From: Bacteroidota bacterium
Lineage (GTDB): Bacteria; Bacteroidota; Bacteroidia; AKYH767-A; OLB10
Assembly (NCBI GenBank): GCA_016714005.1
Contig: JADJOA010000002.1
Location: forward strand, 496,001 to 560,000
Length of the DNA: 64,000 nucleotides
Direction: 5' to 3'
In this document: in pieces, positions 8,797 to 18,094 of the stretch
Layout: each line of letters starts with the position of its first letter
Position numbering within the stretch: position 1 is the stretch's first letter
The notes under the pieces: generated by a model
Told to the model about the DNA's origin: nothing
Databases searched by the model: none
What the model saw: the letters and a program-made list of their open reading frames with translations, nothing else
Translations under genes and position numbers: made by a program

Positions 8797-11657
8797 ACAG
8801 TTTAACAATCAACGCTATATTGGCTATTTATTCTTTTTCAATTGCGGCTCTCTTGCTCATGATGCCAGAAATATCAACTGCACAGAAATTGAGCAGTGAA
8901 TATCTGACTCGTATGAATAAAATGAAAGTCGAGGAGTTAAAAATTGAAAAATATATTGATGACAAAATAAAGGTTCCTTTTCCAAAAGAAATTTTAGAAG
9001 GATACGTCAATAGTTTTAACAATCACGGGCATGATCATGGTGAAGTACTTGAAAGCGACCTACAACAAATCAAATTGAATTTTATAAGAAACTATTACAG
9101 GCAGCAGTATTTTAAAGAGTACCCCGAGTCAAAAAAAATTTATCAGCGGGCTACTATCACTGCAAACAGTCCATCAGCAAAATTGCTTGGGGGTGGCTGT
9201 TTAGATTTTGAGCAAGATCCATTTGATTTATTTGAGGGTTTTTCTGCTTCAGGTTCAGTAGGAGGCTATACTGGAGGACATTGCAATGCTATTCCCAACA
9301 TTGGAGTTGGGGGCTTTGGGTGGTCTCCCACTGCATTAAATGTTAATTCTGATAACTTTAGTTTGGTTACAAATGGGAGCGATCCAATAGTTCCTGCTTT
9401 AGATATGACAAACAACAACAGTGGTTTTGCAGCAAGGGTAAACTCATTTAACCCCTGTTTTCCTAACTTTGGAATCAATCGCTTGTCTTCAACTTTTACA
9501 GCAACCCAAAATTGTCCTCAAACTGTAAGTTTTTCTTACGCATTGGTTATGGAGTTTGTTGCTGACCATGTCGCCCCCGAAGAACTTCCATTTTTTGTTG
9601 CGAGAATATTGGATAATTCTGGTGCAGAATTAGATAGAATTTGTATTGTAGCTGATCCACTAAATCCATTATTTAATCCTGAACCAGCCTTGCCTATTCT
9701 AAATTGCGTTAGAACCACCTCCGGCCTTTTATGGCAAGACTGGCAAGTTGGTACACTTAATTATAATTCTATTGCCGGAGATGATTATACGATTGAGTTT
9801 ATTGCTGCAGATTGTGGCGCTGGTGGCCACTTTGGTTACGCATACATAGATGATGTTTGTTTTAATCAATCTCCCATCGCAGTCAACCTCGGTTCCGACC
9901 AATTAATCTGCAACGGCTCATCAGTAAACTTAAATGCCGGTGCAGGCTTTGCAAATTACCAATGGTCGCAACCCGGCACATGTTTATTTGGTGGACCAAA
10001 TATGAATGCATGTGTAACCGGTAATTACTGTGTAACTGTTACCGATGCTAATGGTTGTACAGCATCTGACTGTGCGTACATTACCATATCGAACATGCCC
10101 AATATTAGCATTCTATGTACCGACCCCGATATTTGTTTAGGTGAATCTGTTACACTATCTGCTAATCCTGCATGTATTGGTTGTACCTATTCTTGGTCTC
10201 CGGGTGGGGCTACTTTTAACTCCATCACAGTTTCTCCGGCAGTAACCACTAACTATTCAGTACTTGTTACCAATGCTCAAGGCTGTTTTGATTTTGCTTC
10301 GCAACAAGTAACTGTTGATCAAAACTGCCCGCCCACATCATTATGTATGCATATTGATCAAACAGGAAATACAGATGTTGGGAGAAGGGTAACTGCTACT
10401 TCTGACGGTGGGTTTGTTGCAATTGGGGATATTTCAGGTGCTCATAACGCAGCCGACAGAGATTTATATGTTGTAAAATACAAACCCGACATGACAGTTG
10501 ATTTTAGAAAAAGAATAGGCGATTTTGTTAGTGGAACAACTACTTATATTTATAATGAAAGCGGATTTGATGTAATGCCAATGGTTGATGGTTATTTGGT
10601 AGCGGGAACTGTTTCAATATCTACAACAAATACAAATATTATACTTTTAAAACTTGACCTTAATGGCAACTTTGTTTGGCGCACATCACGCACTTCAGCA
10701 ACCACAGATAAAATTGATGAAGCAAGAAAAATTGTTCGCATATCTCCATTGTCAGGAGCACCATCGCGTTACTATTTGGTTGGTCATACCAATGGTGGTA
10801 CACCAACAACCGATTTTGATATTATTATTTATGAGTTTAATCCAGCCAATGGTAACATTATTGGCACTCCACAAAGATTTGGCGCACAATATATATCTTA
10901 TGAAGGTTGATGAGTCTTTATTTACACCAACTGCCAATAAAATTTATTACTCAACAGTTGATGAGGTTGCTAATTTCATCATCAAACATCTGATAATAAT
11001 TTACACTTTGTAGGAACTTACCGAAGTGGTTATGCTATAAACATGAAAATAGATGTTTATCTTAACCAAATATGGCTGTACAAATCAACCTTAACAAGGG
11101 GGGATCTGTTCAATGGAGTTGCTGAACAAACTGATGGATTATATGCCGCAGTGGGTATGTACAACGAAGGATCTAATGACGATGAATTTTATATCTCAAG
11201 AATAAAACCTGATGGCTCATCGTGTTGCAATGCTGTTTGGACTTTCTCTTCGGGAGGAGGTATAAACCCTAACTATAAGGGAGGTCAGCGCAATGGGACA
11301 CTTTCTCCCGTTAAATGGGGTTTAATTGACAATACAGGTATTGAAAAGTATCTGTGTCAAAATACTTCAATGAGACTTCCAGGCTCGCAAGAAAATGAAA
11401 GTATGAATGAAATCGAATTTGATAGGGGGCTAAAAGTAATACCTAACCCAAGTAACGGAATTTTTAAATTATTGTTTGAAAACGAGTTGGAAAATATAAC
11501 CGTTAATATTTACGACCTCTCAGGTCGCAAGATAAAATCCATTTCCAATCTTTCAACCATCAACCTTGATTTATCTGAACTTAACGATGGCATTTATTTG
11601 TTGGAAGCCACCGGTGACGGTTTTAGCGAACGACAAAAAATTGTGATTAGAAAATAA
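8787..11657 (+). CDS. Large T9SS surface protein with Ig/PKD-like and propeller-type repeats (two frameshifts)
   Basis: A signal peptide (IYSFSIAALLLMMPEISTAQ) is followed by a helical region with NNHGHDHGEV. Next comes a beta domain (about 130-365) and Ig/PKD-like segments (AVNLGSDQLICNGSSVNLNAG, then SPAVTTNYSVLVTNAQGC). Repeats of the SDGGFVAIGDISG/DLYVVKYKPD type follow, shared in style with the protein at 20223. A type A sorting domain closes the gene (KVIPNPSNGIF, NDGIYLLEATGDGF, KIVIRK). The frame breaks twice: near 10905, where GAAGGTTGATGAG has one G too many, and near 10975, where GCTAATTTCATC lacks one T. Corrected, the total is 956 residues and the two shifts cancel. This is an adhesin or matrix-type protein by architecture only. 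Confidence 0.78.
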
Positions 11658-11681
11658 CCCTTCAAAAAAATACTCTTCCAA

Positions 11682-11712
11682 TAAAGCTGCCCCGTAAGGC
11701 AGCTTTACTTTT
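11682..11712 (+). terminator. Rho-independent terminator
   Basis: TAAAGCTGCC (11682-11691) pairs perfectly with GGCAGCTTTA (11698-11707), loop CCGTAA, followed by CTTTT. Confidence 0.8.
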
Positions 11713-11754
11713 GCAGTAAACTATTTTTAAGCACTATTGTTGGAGTAACATTAT

Positions 11755-13064
11755 ATGCACCAACAACCCATTACCATTTTTTGGCTAAGACGCGATTTGC
11801 GATTGCATGATAATGCCGCGCTTTATCATGCATTAAAAACCGGCAACCCGGTGTTACCTATTTTTATTTTTGATAAAAACATACTTGATAGGTTAGAAGA
11901 TAAGTACGACAAGCGTGTAATGTTTATTTATCAGGCTTTAAATAATTTGAATGATGAGCTAAAAAACTTGGCAGCACACTTTTAACCTATTATGCTACTC
12001 CGCTTGAAGCCTGGAAAAAAATTACTGATGACTACACTGTAAAAACTGTTTACACCAATCACGATTATGAGCCTTACGCCAAAGAAAGAGATGAAGCGGT
12101 AAAAAATTTCTTGCCGCAAAAAATATTTCGTTCAACACTTTTAAAGACCAAACCATTTTTGAAAAAGATGAAGTACTGAAAGATGACGGAACCCCCTACA
12201 CAGTTTTTACTCCATACAGCAGAAAGTGGAAAGCTAAGCTCAGCAACTTTTATCTTAAAGCCTACCCCACCGAAAAATATTTTAATGCTTTTTTCAAAAC
12301 AGCGTTTAAAGAAATAACTCCGTTGCACGAAATGGGTTTAAAAAACAGTGACTGATTTTCCTTCAAATGAAATTGTAAAAGACATTATAAAAAATTACGG
12401 ACGCAACGAGATTTTCCTTCGGTAAAAGGTACATCGCGCCTAAGTGTACATTTGAGATTTGGAACTGTAAGCATTCGTGAACTGGCAACTGCTGCAAAAA
12501 ATTAAGTGAGCCATGGCTCAATGAATTGATATGGCGGGATTTTTATATGATGATATTGTGGCATTTTCCTCACGTGGTTACGGGTGCATTTAAACCACAA
12601 TACAACCAAATACAATGGAACAACAATGAGGAAGATTTTTTAAAATGGTGCAATGGCCAAACAGGTTATCCCATTGTAGATGCAGGCATGCGCGAGTTAA
12701 ATGAAACAGGTTTTATGCACAACCGCGTGCGCATGATAGTGGCAAGTTTTCTTACAAAACATTTGCTGATTAACTGGCAATGGGGCGAAGCTTATTTTGC
12801 AAAAAATTATTAGACTTTGATTTAAGTGCGAACAATGGAGGCTGGCAATGGGCAGCTGGCAGTGGTTGCGATGCTGCTCCGTACTTCAGAATTTTTAATC
12901 CTTATGAGCAAACTAAGAAGTTTGATTCAGATTTAAAGTACATACGCAAATGGGTGCCCGAATTTGAAGATTTTAATTACCCTCCACCAATGGTAGAACA
13001 TACGTTTTCTCGTAACAGGTGTTTGGAGAGATATAAGGCGGTGTTGGCAAGAGAAAAATATTAA
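11755..13064 (+). pseudogene. phrB: Deoxyribodipyrimidine photolyase / cryptochrome family (about six frameshifts)
   Basis: Joined across frames this is a class I CPD photolyase of about 436 codons, which uses FAD and light to split pyrimidine dimers. The N-terminal antenna domain opens with ITIFWLRRDLRLHDNAAL. The C-terminal FAD domain has NELIWRDFYMMILWHFPHV, TGYPIVDAGMRELNETGFMHNRVRMIVASF and GGWQWAAGSGCDAAPYFRIFNP, all conserved. Breaks fall near 11983, 12105, 12345, 12410, 12502 and 12808, mostly at A or T runs (for example GCAAAAAATTATTAG). The flavin and substrate residues that can be read are intact. Six breaks in 1.3 kb is well above the rate elsewhere, so either local read quality is poor or the gene is decaying. 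Its stop overlaps the convergent nfu stop in a shared TTAA. Confidence 0.8.
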
Positions 13065-13704
13065 TCCGCCTCAGCAACCACCTCTTTTACCTCAGGTATC
13101 ATACGCTTTAATAAATTCTCTATGCCCGATTTTAAAGTTATGGTGCTTGAAGGGCAGCCACTGCAAGAGCCTTTTAGTACAACAGTAACAATGCCATCGT
13201 TAAACGATTTAAAATCAATAGCACCACCATCACCCTCAACAGCCGGGCGCACATACTCATCCAGCATTTGTTTGATTTGATTTTCTATCTCTACAGATTC
13301 TTCCGTTGAATATTGTACACTGTGTTCTTCAACTTTTGAATTAATGTTGGTCTCCGTTTTGGTACTTGGTACCTCGTACTTAACTCTCTCTTTAAGCCTG
13401 AATTCTAAACTAAAAACTCTTTCCCCATTATTTAAAAACGACTGAATAAACTCACGCAAAATATTGGTGATTTCGTACCAATCTAAATCCGCTTCTTTGT
13501 AATGGTAACAAAGTTAGATGTAATAAAAATAGATTTCACGCCAGTAAAATCAAACAACTGAAATGCCAACGGGCATTCTTTCGCTTCTGATTTATGGTGG
13601 TATTCAACCTTACCTTCATCCAGCAACATGCGACTTGCAACAAACTTCATGCTGTTGGGATTAGGAGTCATTTCACTGTAAACGGTATAAACTTTTTTTT
13701 GCAT
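13061..13704 (-). CDS. nfu: Fe-S cluster scaffold/carrier Nfu (NifU family, one frameshift)
   Basis: The N-terminal part (VYTVYSEMTPNPNSMKFVAS and a CPLAFQLFDFTGVKSIFI region) is the Nfu/NifU N-terminal domain. The C-terminal part (LDEYVRPAVEGDGGAIDF, then KGSCSGCPSSTITLKSGIE) is the NifU-like domain with the CxxC that holds a transient 4Fe-4S cluster. The frame breaks near 13495: the A run in TTACAAAGAAGCGG (minus strand) lacks one A, after which TKEADLDWYEITNILREF reads through. Corrected length is about 214 residues, normal for the two-domain bacterial form. It is transcribed divergently from nadB, which makes an Fe-S enzyme partner pathway plausible (quinolinate synthase NadA is an Fe-S enzyme), but that link is inference. 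Confidence 0.87.
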
Positions 13705-13779
13705 TATATTATTAGTGGTTAAGTACTAAGCAATGTGGTATGATTCGCAAATTCGTATCAATTCGCTACCAGTACAACT

Positions 13780-13810
13780 AACTCCGAACTACCAACTCCA
13801 AACTCCGTAC
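13780..13810. repeat. AACTCC-type degenerate repeat, copy 1 (intergenic)
   Basis: A run of AACTCCGAACT, ACCAACTCCAAACTCCG lies between nfu and nadB, directly before the nadB -7 box. The same heptamer-like unit (AACTCCA/G) recurs at 15394-15427 (opposite strand) and 15664-15701. Confidence 0.75.
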
Positions 13811-13818
13811 TATATTTG
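13811..13818 (+). promoter_or_regulatory. Candidate -7 promoter box for nadB
   Basis: TATATTTG matches TAnnTTTG exactly and lies 17 bases before the nadB ATG. No TTG is seen at the expected -33 position; that stretch is occupied by the AACTCC repeat. Confidence 0.5.
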
Positions 13819-13835
13819 TGCAAAAGTAACAATCA

Positions 13836-15389
13836 ATGTCTAACAAAGTTGATTTTTTAGTGATTGGTTCCGGCATTGCAGGATTAAGTTTTGCATTAAA
13901 GGCTGCGCAAAAAGGAACGGTTCACATTATTACCAAGGCCACCGAAGACGAATCAAATACCAAATATGCACAGGGCGGAATAGCAGGAGTAACTTATGCG
14001 CCTGACTCCTTTGAAAAACATATTCAGGATACGTTAAGTTGCGGTGATGGATTGTGCAACGAAAAAATTGTACGCATAGTAATTAATGAAAGCCGCCAGC
14101 GTATTGACGAACTTATAGCATGGGGAGCGAGTTTTGATAAAGACCAAAAGGAAATTTTGATTTGGCAAAAGAAGGTGGGCATAGTGAGCATCGTGTATTG
14201 CATCATAAAGATATAACAGGATTGGAGATTGAGAGAAAATTGTTGCAGCAAATTCACAGCAATAAAAATATTTCTATCAGTACACACCAGTTTGCAGTTG
14301 ACATTATTACGCAACATCATCTTGGCAAATTGGTAAAGCGCTCTACTCCCGGAATTGAATGTTATGGTGCATATGTGCTTAACTCCAACACCAATAAAGT
14401 TGAAACTATTTTAAGTAAAGTAACACTAATGGCAACTGGTGGTGCTGGCCACGTTTACAAAACCACTACCAATCCCGTAATTGCAACGGGCGATGGTGTT
14501 GCAATGGCATATCGTGCAATGGCAAAAGTTGATGGCATGGAGTTTATTCAGTTTCATCCTACGGCATTGTATCAGCCAGGAGTTAATCCTTCTTTTTTAA
14601 TTACCGAAGCGGTGCGCGGTTTTGGCGGTATTTTGAAAACGCAAGATGGAAAAGAATTTATGCAACGTTATGATGAACGCGCCTCACTTGCGCCACGCGA
14701 TATTGCTGCACGTGCTATTGACAGCGAAATGAAAAAGCGTGGCGATGATTTTGTCTTACTTGACTGCACTCAACTTGATTTGCAAAAATTTAAAGATCAC
14801 TTTCCAAATATTTACGAGAAGTGCTTAAGCATAGGTATTGATGTGAGTAAGCAGGTGCATACCCGTTGCGCCTGCGCAGCATTATGTATGTGGCGGAATT
14901 AGTGTTGATGAATTTGGATGCAGCACTATAAAAAATTTATATGCTGTAGGTGAATGTGCAAGCACTGGATTGCATGGTGCAAACCGTTTGGCATCAAACT
15001 CACTGCTTGAAGCGTTGGTGTTTGCTACACGTGCATTTAATCATTCTTCAGAAAAAATTTCTCAAACAAAATTCAATGAACAAATTCCCGAGTGGAATGA
15101 TGCAGGCACGCGCACACAAGCAGAACTGGTATTGCTAACACAAAGCCGCAAAGAATTGCAGGAAATAATGAGCAGTTATGTGGGCATCTTCCGTAGCGAT
15201 ATGCGATTGAAACGCGCATTAGATAGGCTTAAGCTCTTGTATTTGGAAACAGAAGAATTGTATGAGCAATGGAATTTATCGCCACGTCTGTGCGAATTGC
15301 GCAACCTTATTAATGTCGCGTACTTAATTGTAAAAGCCGCAATGTCACGCACAGAAAACAAAGGATTACATTTTAATGTGGACAATTGA
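13836..15389 (+). CDS. nadB: L-aspartate oxidase NadB (two frameshifts)
   Basis: This FAD enzyme oxidises L-aspartate to iminoaspartate, the first step of de novo NAD synthesis. The N-terminal dinucleotide fold is VDFLVIGSGIAGLSFALKAA, followed by KATEDESNTKYAQGGIAG. The FAD/substrate region has LMATGGAGHVYKTTTNP, EFIQFHPTALY and FLITEAVRGFGGIL, with AVGECASTGLHGANRLASNS, then a helical tail ending GLHFNVDN. Breaks: near 14148 one A is missing in CCAAAAGGAAATT (restores DLAKEGGHSEHRVLHH), and near 14858 one base is extra before ATACCCGTTGCGCCTGCGCAGC (restores PVAPAQHYVCGGISV). The two cancel and give 517 residues, the normal length. nadE lies 17 kb away in the same window. Confidence 0.9.
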
Positions 15390-15390
15390 G

Positions 15391-16458
15391 ATGAGTTCGG
15401 AGTTTGGAGTTTGGGGTTTAGAGTTACGTAACAGAATTTTTTCTGATGATTTAAATTTTGAAAAAACCGCACTTGATGTTTTCAGATTTCAGGCTGAGTT
15501 TAGTCCTGTTTACAAAAACTTTATTGCACAACTTAGCATCCAACCAAATAATGTAAAATCTATTGAGCAAATTCCTTTTTTGCCAATACAATTATTCAAA
15601 TCGCAAATTGTTGTTTGTAACCTAAAGCATCAAAGCACTAAGGACCTTGCTGGTTTTAGTAAAGAACTCTCAACTCATAACTCCAAACTCCAAACTGTAT
15701 TTGAAAGCAGCGGCACAACAGGCACAACCACCAGCAAACATTTTGTAGTTGATACAGAACTATACAAAAAATCCTTTCTTAATGGCTTTAAAAAATTTTA
15801 TGGCGTTCCATCCGATTATTGCATACTTGCATTATTGCCATCTTATTTAGAAAGAAATAATTCCTCTTTGGTTTTTATGGCTGATGAATTAATTAAACAA
15901 AGCAAGCATCCGCTTTCAGGATTTTATTTGAATGAGTTTGAAAAACTAAATGAAACCATTTATCAACTCATTAGCGAAAAAGAAAAATTTATTTTGCTTG
16001 GAGTAACCTTTGCCTTACTTGACTACGCAGAAGAGAAGTCTCCCCTTGGAGAATTTAGGGGGCTTGGCATTGTGATGGAAACAGGAGGCATGAAAGGACG
16101 CAGGGAAGAAATAATACGTAGCGAAGTGCATGATATTTTAAAACAAAAGTTGGGAGTTGAACATATTCACAGCGAATACGGTATGACAGAACTTTTATCA
16201 CAGGCTTATTCAAAAGGTAGCGGCATTTTTGAAACCCCACCGTGGATGAAAGTTTTGATACGCGACACCAACGATCCGTTTAAGATTTTAGGCAGCGGAA
16301 AAAGCGGTGGCATTAATGTTATTGACTTCGCCAACATTTATTCCTGCTCATTTATTGCCACCCAAGATTTAGGTAAAACATTTTCTAATGGTTCATTTGA
16401 AGTTTTAGGAAGGTTTGATAACAGCGACTTAAGGGGTTGTAATTTGATGGTTGGTTAA
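15391..16458 (+). CDS. LuxE-like acyl-protein synthetase family protein
   Basis: The 355-residue product belongs to the LuxE acyl-protein synthetase family, adenylate-forming-like proteins that activate or transfer acyl groups. Support comes from EKTALDVFRFQAEFSPVYKNF near the N-terminus, PFLPIQLFKSQ, the phosphate-binding loop FESSGTTGTTTSKH (about residues 108-121), GLGIVMETGGMKGRREE and EYGMTELLSQAYS. It starts one base after the nadB stop. Two stretches look alien to the family: the first residues (SSEFGVWGLELRN) and an internal KELSTHNSKLQT just before the ESSGTTG loop. Both are encoded by copies of the AACTCC repeat. The substrate is unknown; Bacteroidota homologues are simply called acyltransferases. 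Confidence 0.75.
   Translation: MSSEFGVWGLELRNRIFSDDLNFEKTALDVFRFQAEFSPVYKNFIAQLSIQPNNVKSIEQIPFLPIQLFKSQIVVCNLKHQSTKDLAGFSKELSTHNSKLQTVFESSGTTGTTTSKHFVVDTELYKKSFLNGFKKFYGVPSDYCILALLPSYLERNNSSLVFMADELIKQSKHPLSGFYLNEFEKLNETIYQLISEKEKFILLGVTFALLDYAEEKSPLGEFRGLGIVMETGGMKGRREEIIRSEVHDILKQKLGVEHIHSEYGMTELLSQAYSKGSGIFETPPWMKVLIRDTNDPFKILGSGKSGGINVIDFANIYSCSFIATQDLGKTFSNGSFEVLGRFDNSDLRGCNLMVG
15394..15427 (-). repeat. AACTCC-type degenerate repeat, copy 2 (within the 5' end of the LuxE-like gene)
   Basis: Read on the minus strand this is GTAACTCTAAACCCCAAACTCC followed by AAACTCCGAAC. It overlaps the start of the LuxE-like gene and encodes its first residues. Confidence 0.7.
15664..15701 (+). repeat. 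AACTCC-type degenerate repeat, copy 3 (inside the LuxE-like gene)
   Basis: GAACTCTCAACTCATAACTCC and CAAACTCCAAACTG lie in frame inside the gene and encode ELSTHNSKLQT. The unit matches copies 1 and 2. Confidence 0.7.
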
Positions 16459-16522
16459 TACAAATTTAAGAAGCGCAAATTCACTGATTCAAAGTTTAAA
16501 ATTACTTCAATACATTAGCGCC

Positions 16523-16858
16523 ATGCAACTCACCGATCTTACATTTCTTAATTCCTTCGCCAAAGGCGATAAAGAAAAAATTGCCAAATACATTAAAATG
16601 TTTTTAGATGCCGCTCCGGGCATTATAATAAATATGGAAACACATTTGGCCAATAACGATTTAAAACAACTGCGTACTGCTGCACATTCCTTAAAACCAC
16701 AAGCGGGTTATATGGGATTTAAGCAAGGCGAATCTCTTTTAAAAACCATTGAGCAATGTGCCGATACTGGTACCGATGTGGACAAAATTCCTTCTCATAT
16801 TGAAACCTTTAAAACTATGTTTGAGCAGGCAAAAACGGAATTAACAACAGCCCTTTAA
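16523..16858 (+). CDS. Histidine phosphotransfer (HPt) domain protein
   Basis: It encodes a free-standing HPt domain of 111 residues. The ATG at 16523 gives MQLTDLTFLNSFAKGDKEKI, a standard start for such proteins; upstream in-frame codons give no family match. The phosphorylatable His is H55 in AAHSLKPQAGYMG, with the usual KxxAAHxLKxxxxxxG spacing, and the rest is an up-down helical bundle (FIKMFLDAAP, LLKTIEQCADTG). It passes phosphoryl groups between receiver domains. The next gene, 67 bases on, is a membrane-anchored receiver that could be its partner. No hybrid kinase is nearby. Confidence 0.85.
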   Translation: MQLTDLTFLNSFAKGDKEKIAKYIKMFLDAAPGIIINMETHLANNDLKQLRTAAHSLKPQAGYMGFKQGESLLKTIEQCADTGTDVDKIPSHIETFKTMFEQAKTELTTAL

Positions 16859-16875
16859 TCACTTTTATTTTTTGC

Positions 16876-16907
16876 TTGTTTCTGTCAAAAAAAAACCTAT
16901 ACGTTTG
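16876..16907 (+). promoter_or_regulatory. Candidate promoter for the receiver gene
   Basis: TTG (16876-16878) and TACGTTTG (16900-16907) with 21 bases between them fit the Bacteroidota consensus; the ATG follows 18 bases later. Confidence 0.5.
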
Positions 16908-16925
16908 TATTGAAAATTAAATCTT

Positions 16926-17444
16926 ATGGCAAAGCCCACTTCCATTTTTATTGTTGATGATGATCCGGTTCAATTGCAAATGCTTACCGACCATCTTTCG
17001 TCCATGTCAAATTTTTCTATCAAAACTTTTGCTACAGGCGAAGATGCATTGAAACAGATAAGTGATATGCCCAACATTGTTTTTTTAGATTATTATTTAA
17101 ACAGCATTGATAAGGATGCGCAAGATGGCTTGGATATATTGCAGGAAATAAAAAAAACAAGCCCTGCAACTGAAGTTATAATGCTAAGTGGGCAGGATAA
17201 AATTGATGTAGCTGTTGAAGTAATGAAGTATGGCGCTTTTGATTACATTGTAAAAGGCGAAAGCGCTTTTTACCGTGCCGAAAAAGCAGTATATAATTTA
17301 TACCGCCTTGCCAAACTAAAGCAAAATGCAGGCATGTATAAATCATTGAGCATAGCATTTGGTGTTGCATTTGTTGTGATGATAGCTATTGTTATCTATC
17401 TGGTAATGGCAGGTAAAATTTCCAATAACCCAGGCTGGGTTTAA
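16926..17444 (+). CDS. Receiver-domain protein with C-terminal transmembrane helix
   Basis: It is a 172-residue single-domain response regulator. The acidic cluster is IVDDD (residues 9-13), the phosphoacceptor D55 lies in VFLDYYL, the Thr/Ser switch in MLSGQ, and the conserved Lys in YIVKGES. There is no DNA-binding or enzymatic output domain. Instead, after a short linker (LAKLKQNAGMYKS), about 143-165 is a strongly hydrophobic stretch (IAFGVAFVVMIAIVIYLVMAG), which should anchor the protein in the membrane, followed by a short polar tail. An own promoter and the HPt gene just upstream suggest a phosphorelay acting at the membrane. The stop shares TTAA with the convergent NarL-type regulator. 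Confidence 0.82.
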   Translation: MAKPTSIFIVDDDPVQLQMLTDHLSSMSNFSIKTFATGEDALKQISDMPNIVFLDYYLNSIDKDAQDGLDILQEIKKTSPATEVIMLSGQDKIDVAVEVMKYGAFDYIVKGESAFYRAEKAVYNLYRLAKLKQNAGMYKSLSIAFGVAFVVMIAIVIYLVMAGKISNNPGWV

Positions 17445-18079
17445 TCAAGCAGTTTGTGCTCGTAGGCATATTTTAAAAGTCCTACAACTGTTTTTGTATT
17501 TGTTTTTCGGAAAATATTTTTACGATGCGTTTCTACTGTGCGCTCGCTAATAAATAGTTTGTCACCAATTTGCGCATTGGTCATTTCAAGACCGATAAGT
17601 TTTACAATTTCAATTTCACGTACTGTTAGTGCGCTTGCGCCTTCTTCTTTTTTGCCTGAAATGTTACGCATCATCATATCTGAAATTTCTGCGGAGTAAT
17701 AAACCCCTCCTCCATAAACTTTATTAATAGCTGCAACAAGTTCTTCTTTGCCGGTGTTTTTTAAAACATAACCGCTCACCCCGGCTTGCAGCATATCACT
17801 AACCACAGCCGCATCGGCATACATACTTAAAGAAATAATTTTAACTGCAATGTGTTTTTGCTTTAAAATACGGGCAAGTTCAAGCCCTCCCATTCCTGGC
17901 ATATTTATGTCTGATAGTAAAATATCAGGATTGTACTTTTCAACCAACTGCAAAGCATCCGTACCATTGTTTGCACAATCAACAATTTCAATATTCTCAA
18001 CTTCTTTTAACAAAGATTTTATCCCATCAATAAGCATTTGATGGTCATCGGCTATTACAATTCTTATTTTTTTACTCAT
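17441..18079 (-). CDS. NarL/FixJ-type response regulator
   Basis: It encodes a 212-residue regulator with a receiver (IVIADDHQMLIDGI, phosphoacceptor D57 in DILLSDINMPGMGG, SLSMYAD, Lys in YVLKNTG) and a LuxR-type HTH from about 149 to 205 (LTVREIEIVKLIGLEMTNAQIGDKLFISERTVETHRKNI). It lies 15 bases downstream of the TPR sensor kinase on the same strand, so it is almost certainly its cognate regulator. The length and all signature residues are normal. Confidence 0.92.
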   Translation of the reverse strand: MSKKIRIVIADDHQMLIDGIKSLLKEVENIEIVDCANNGTDALQLVEKYNPDILLSDINMPGMGGLELARILKQKHIAVKIISLSMYADAAVVSDMLQAGVSGYVLKNTGKEELVAAINKVYGGGVYYSAEISDMMMRNISGKKEEGASALTVREIEIVKLIGLEMTNAQIGDKLFISERTVETHRKNIFRKTNTKTVVGLLKYAYEHKLLD

Positions 18080-18094
18080 ATTGCGATAATATTT

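Noticed and set aside
13780..15701. CRISPR array for the AACTCC repeats
   Set aside because: The units are short, degenerate and not separated by uniform spacers, and no cas genes are present.
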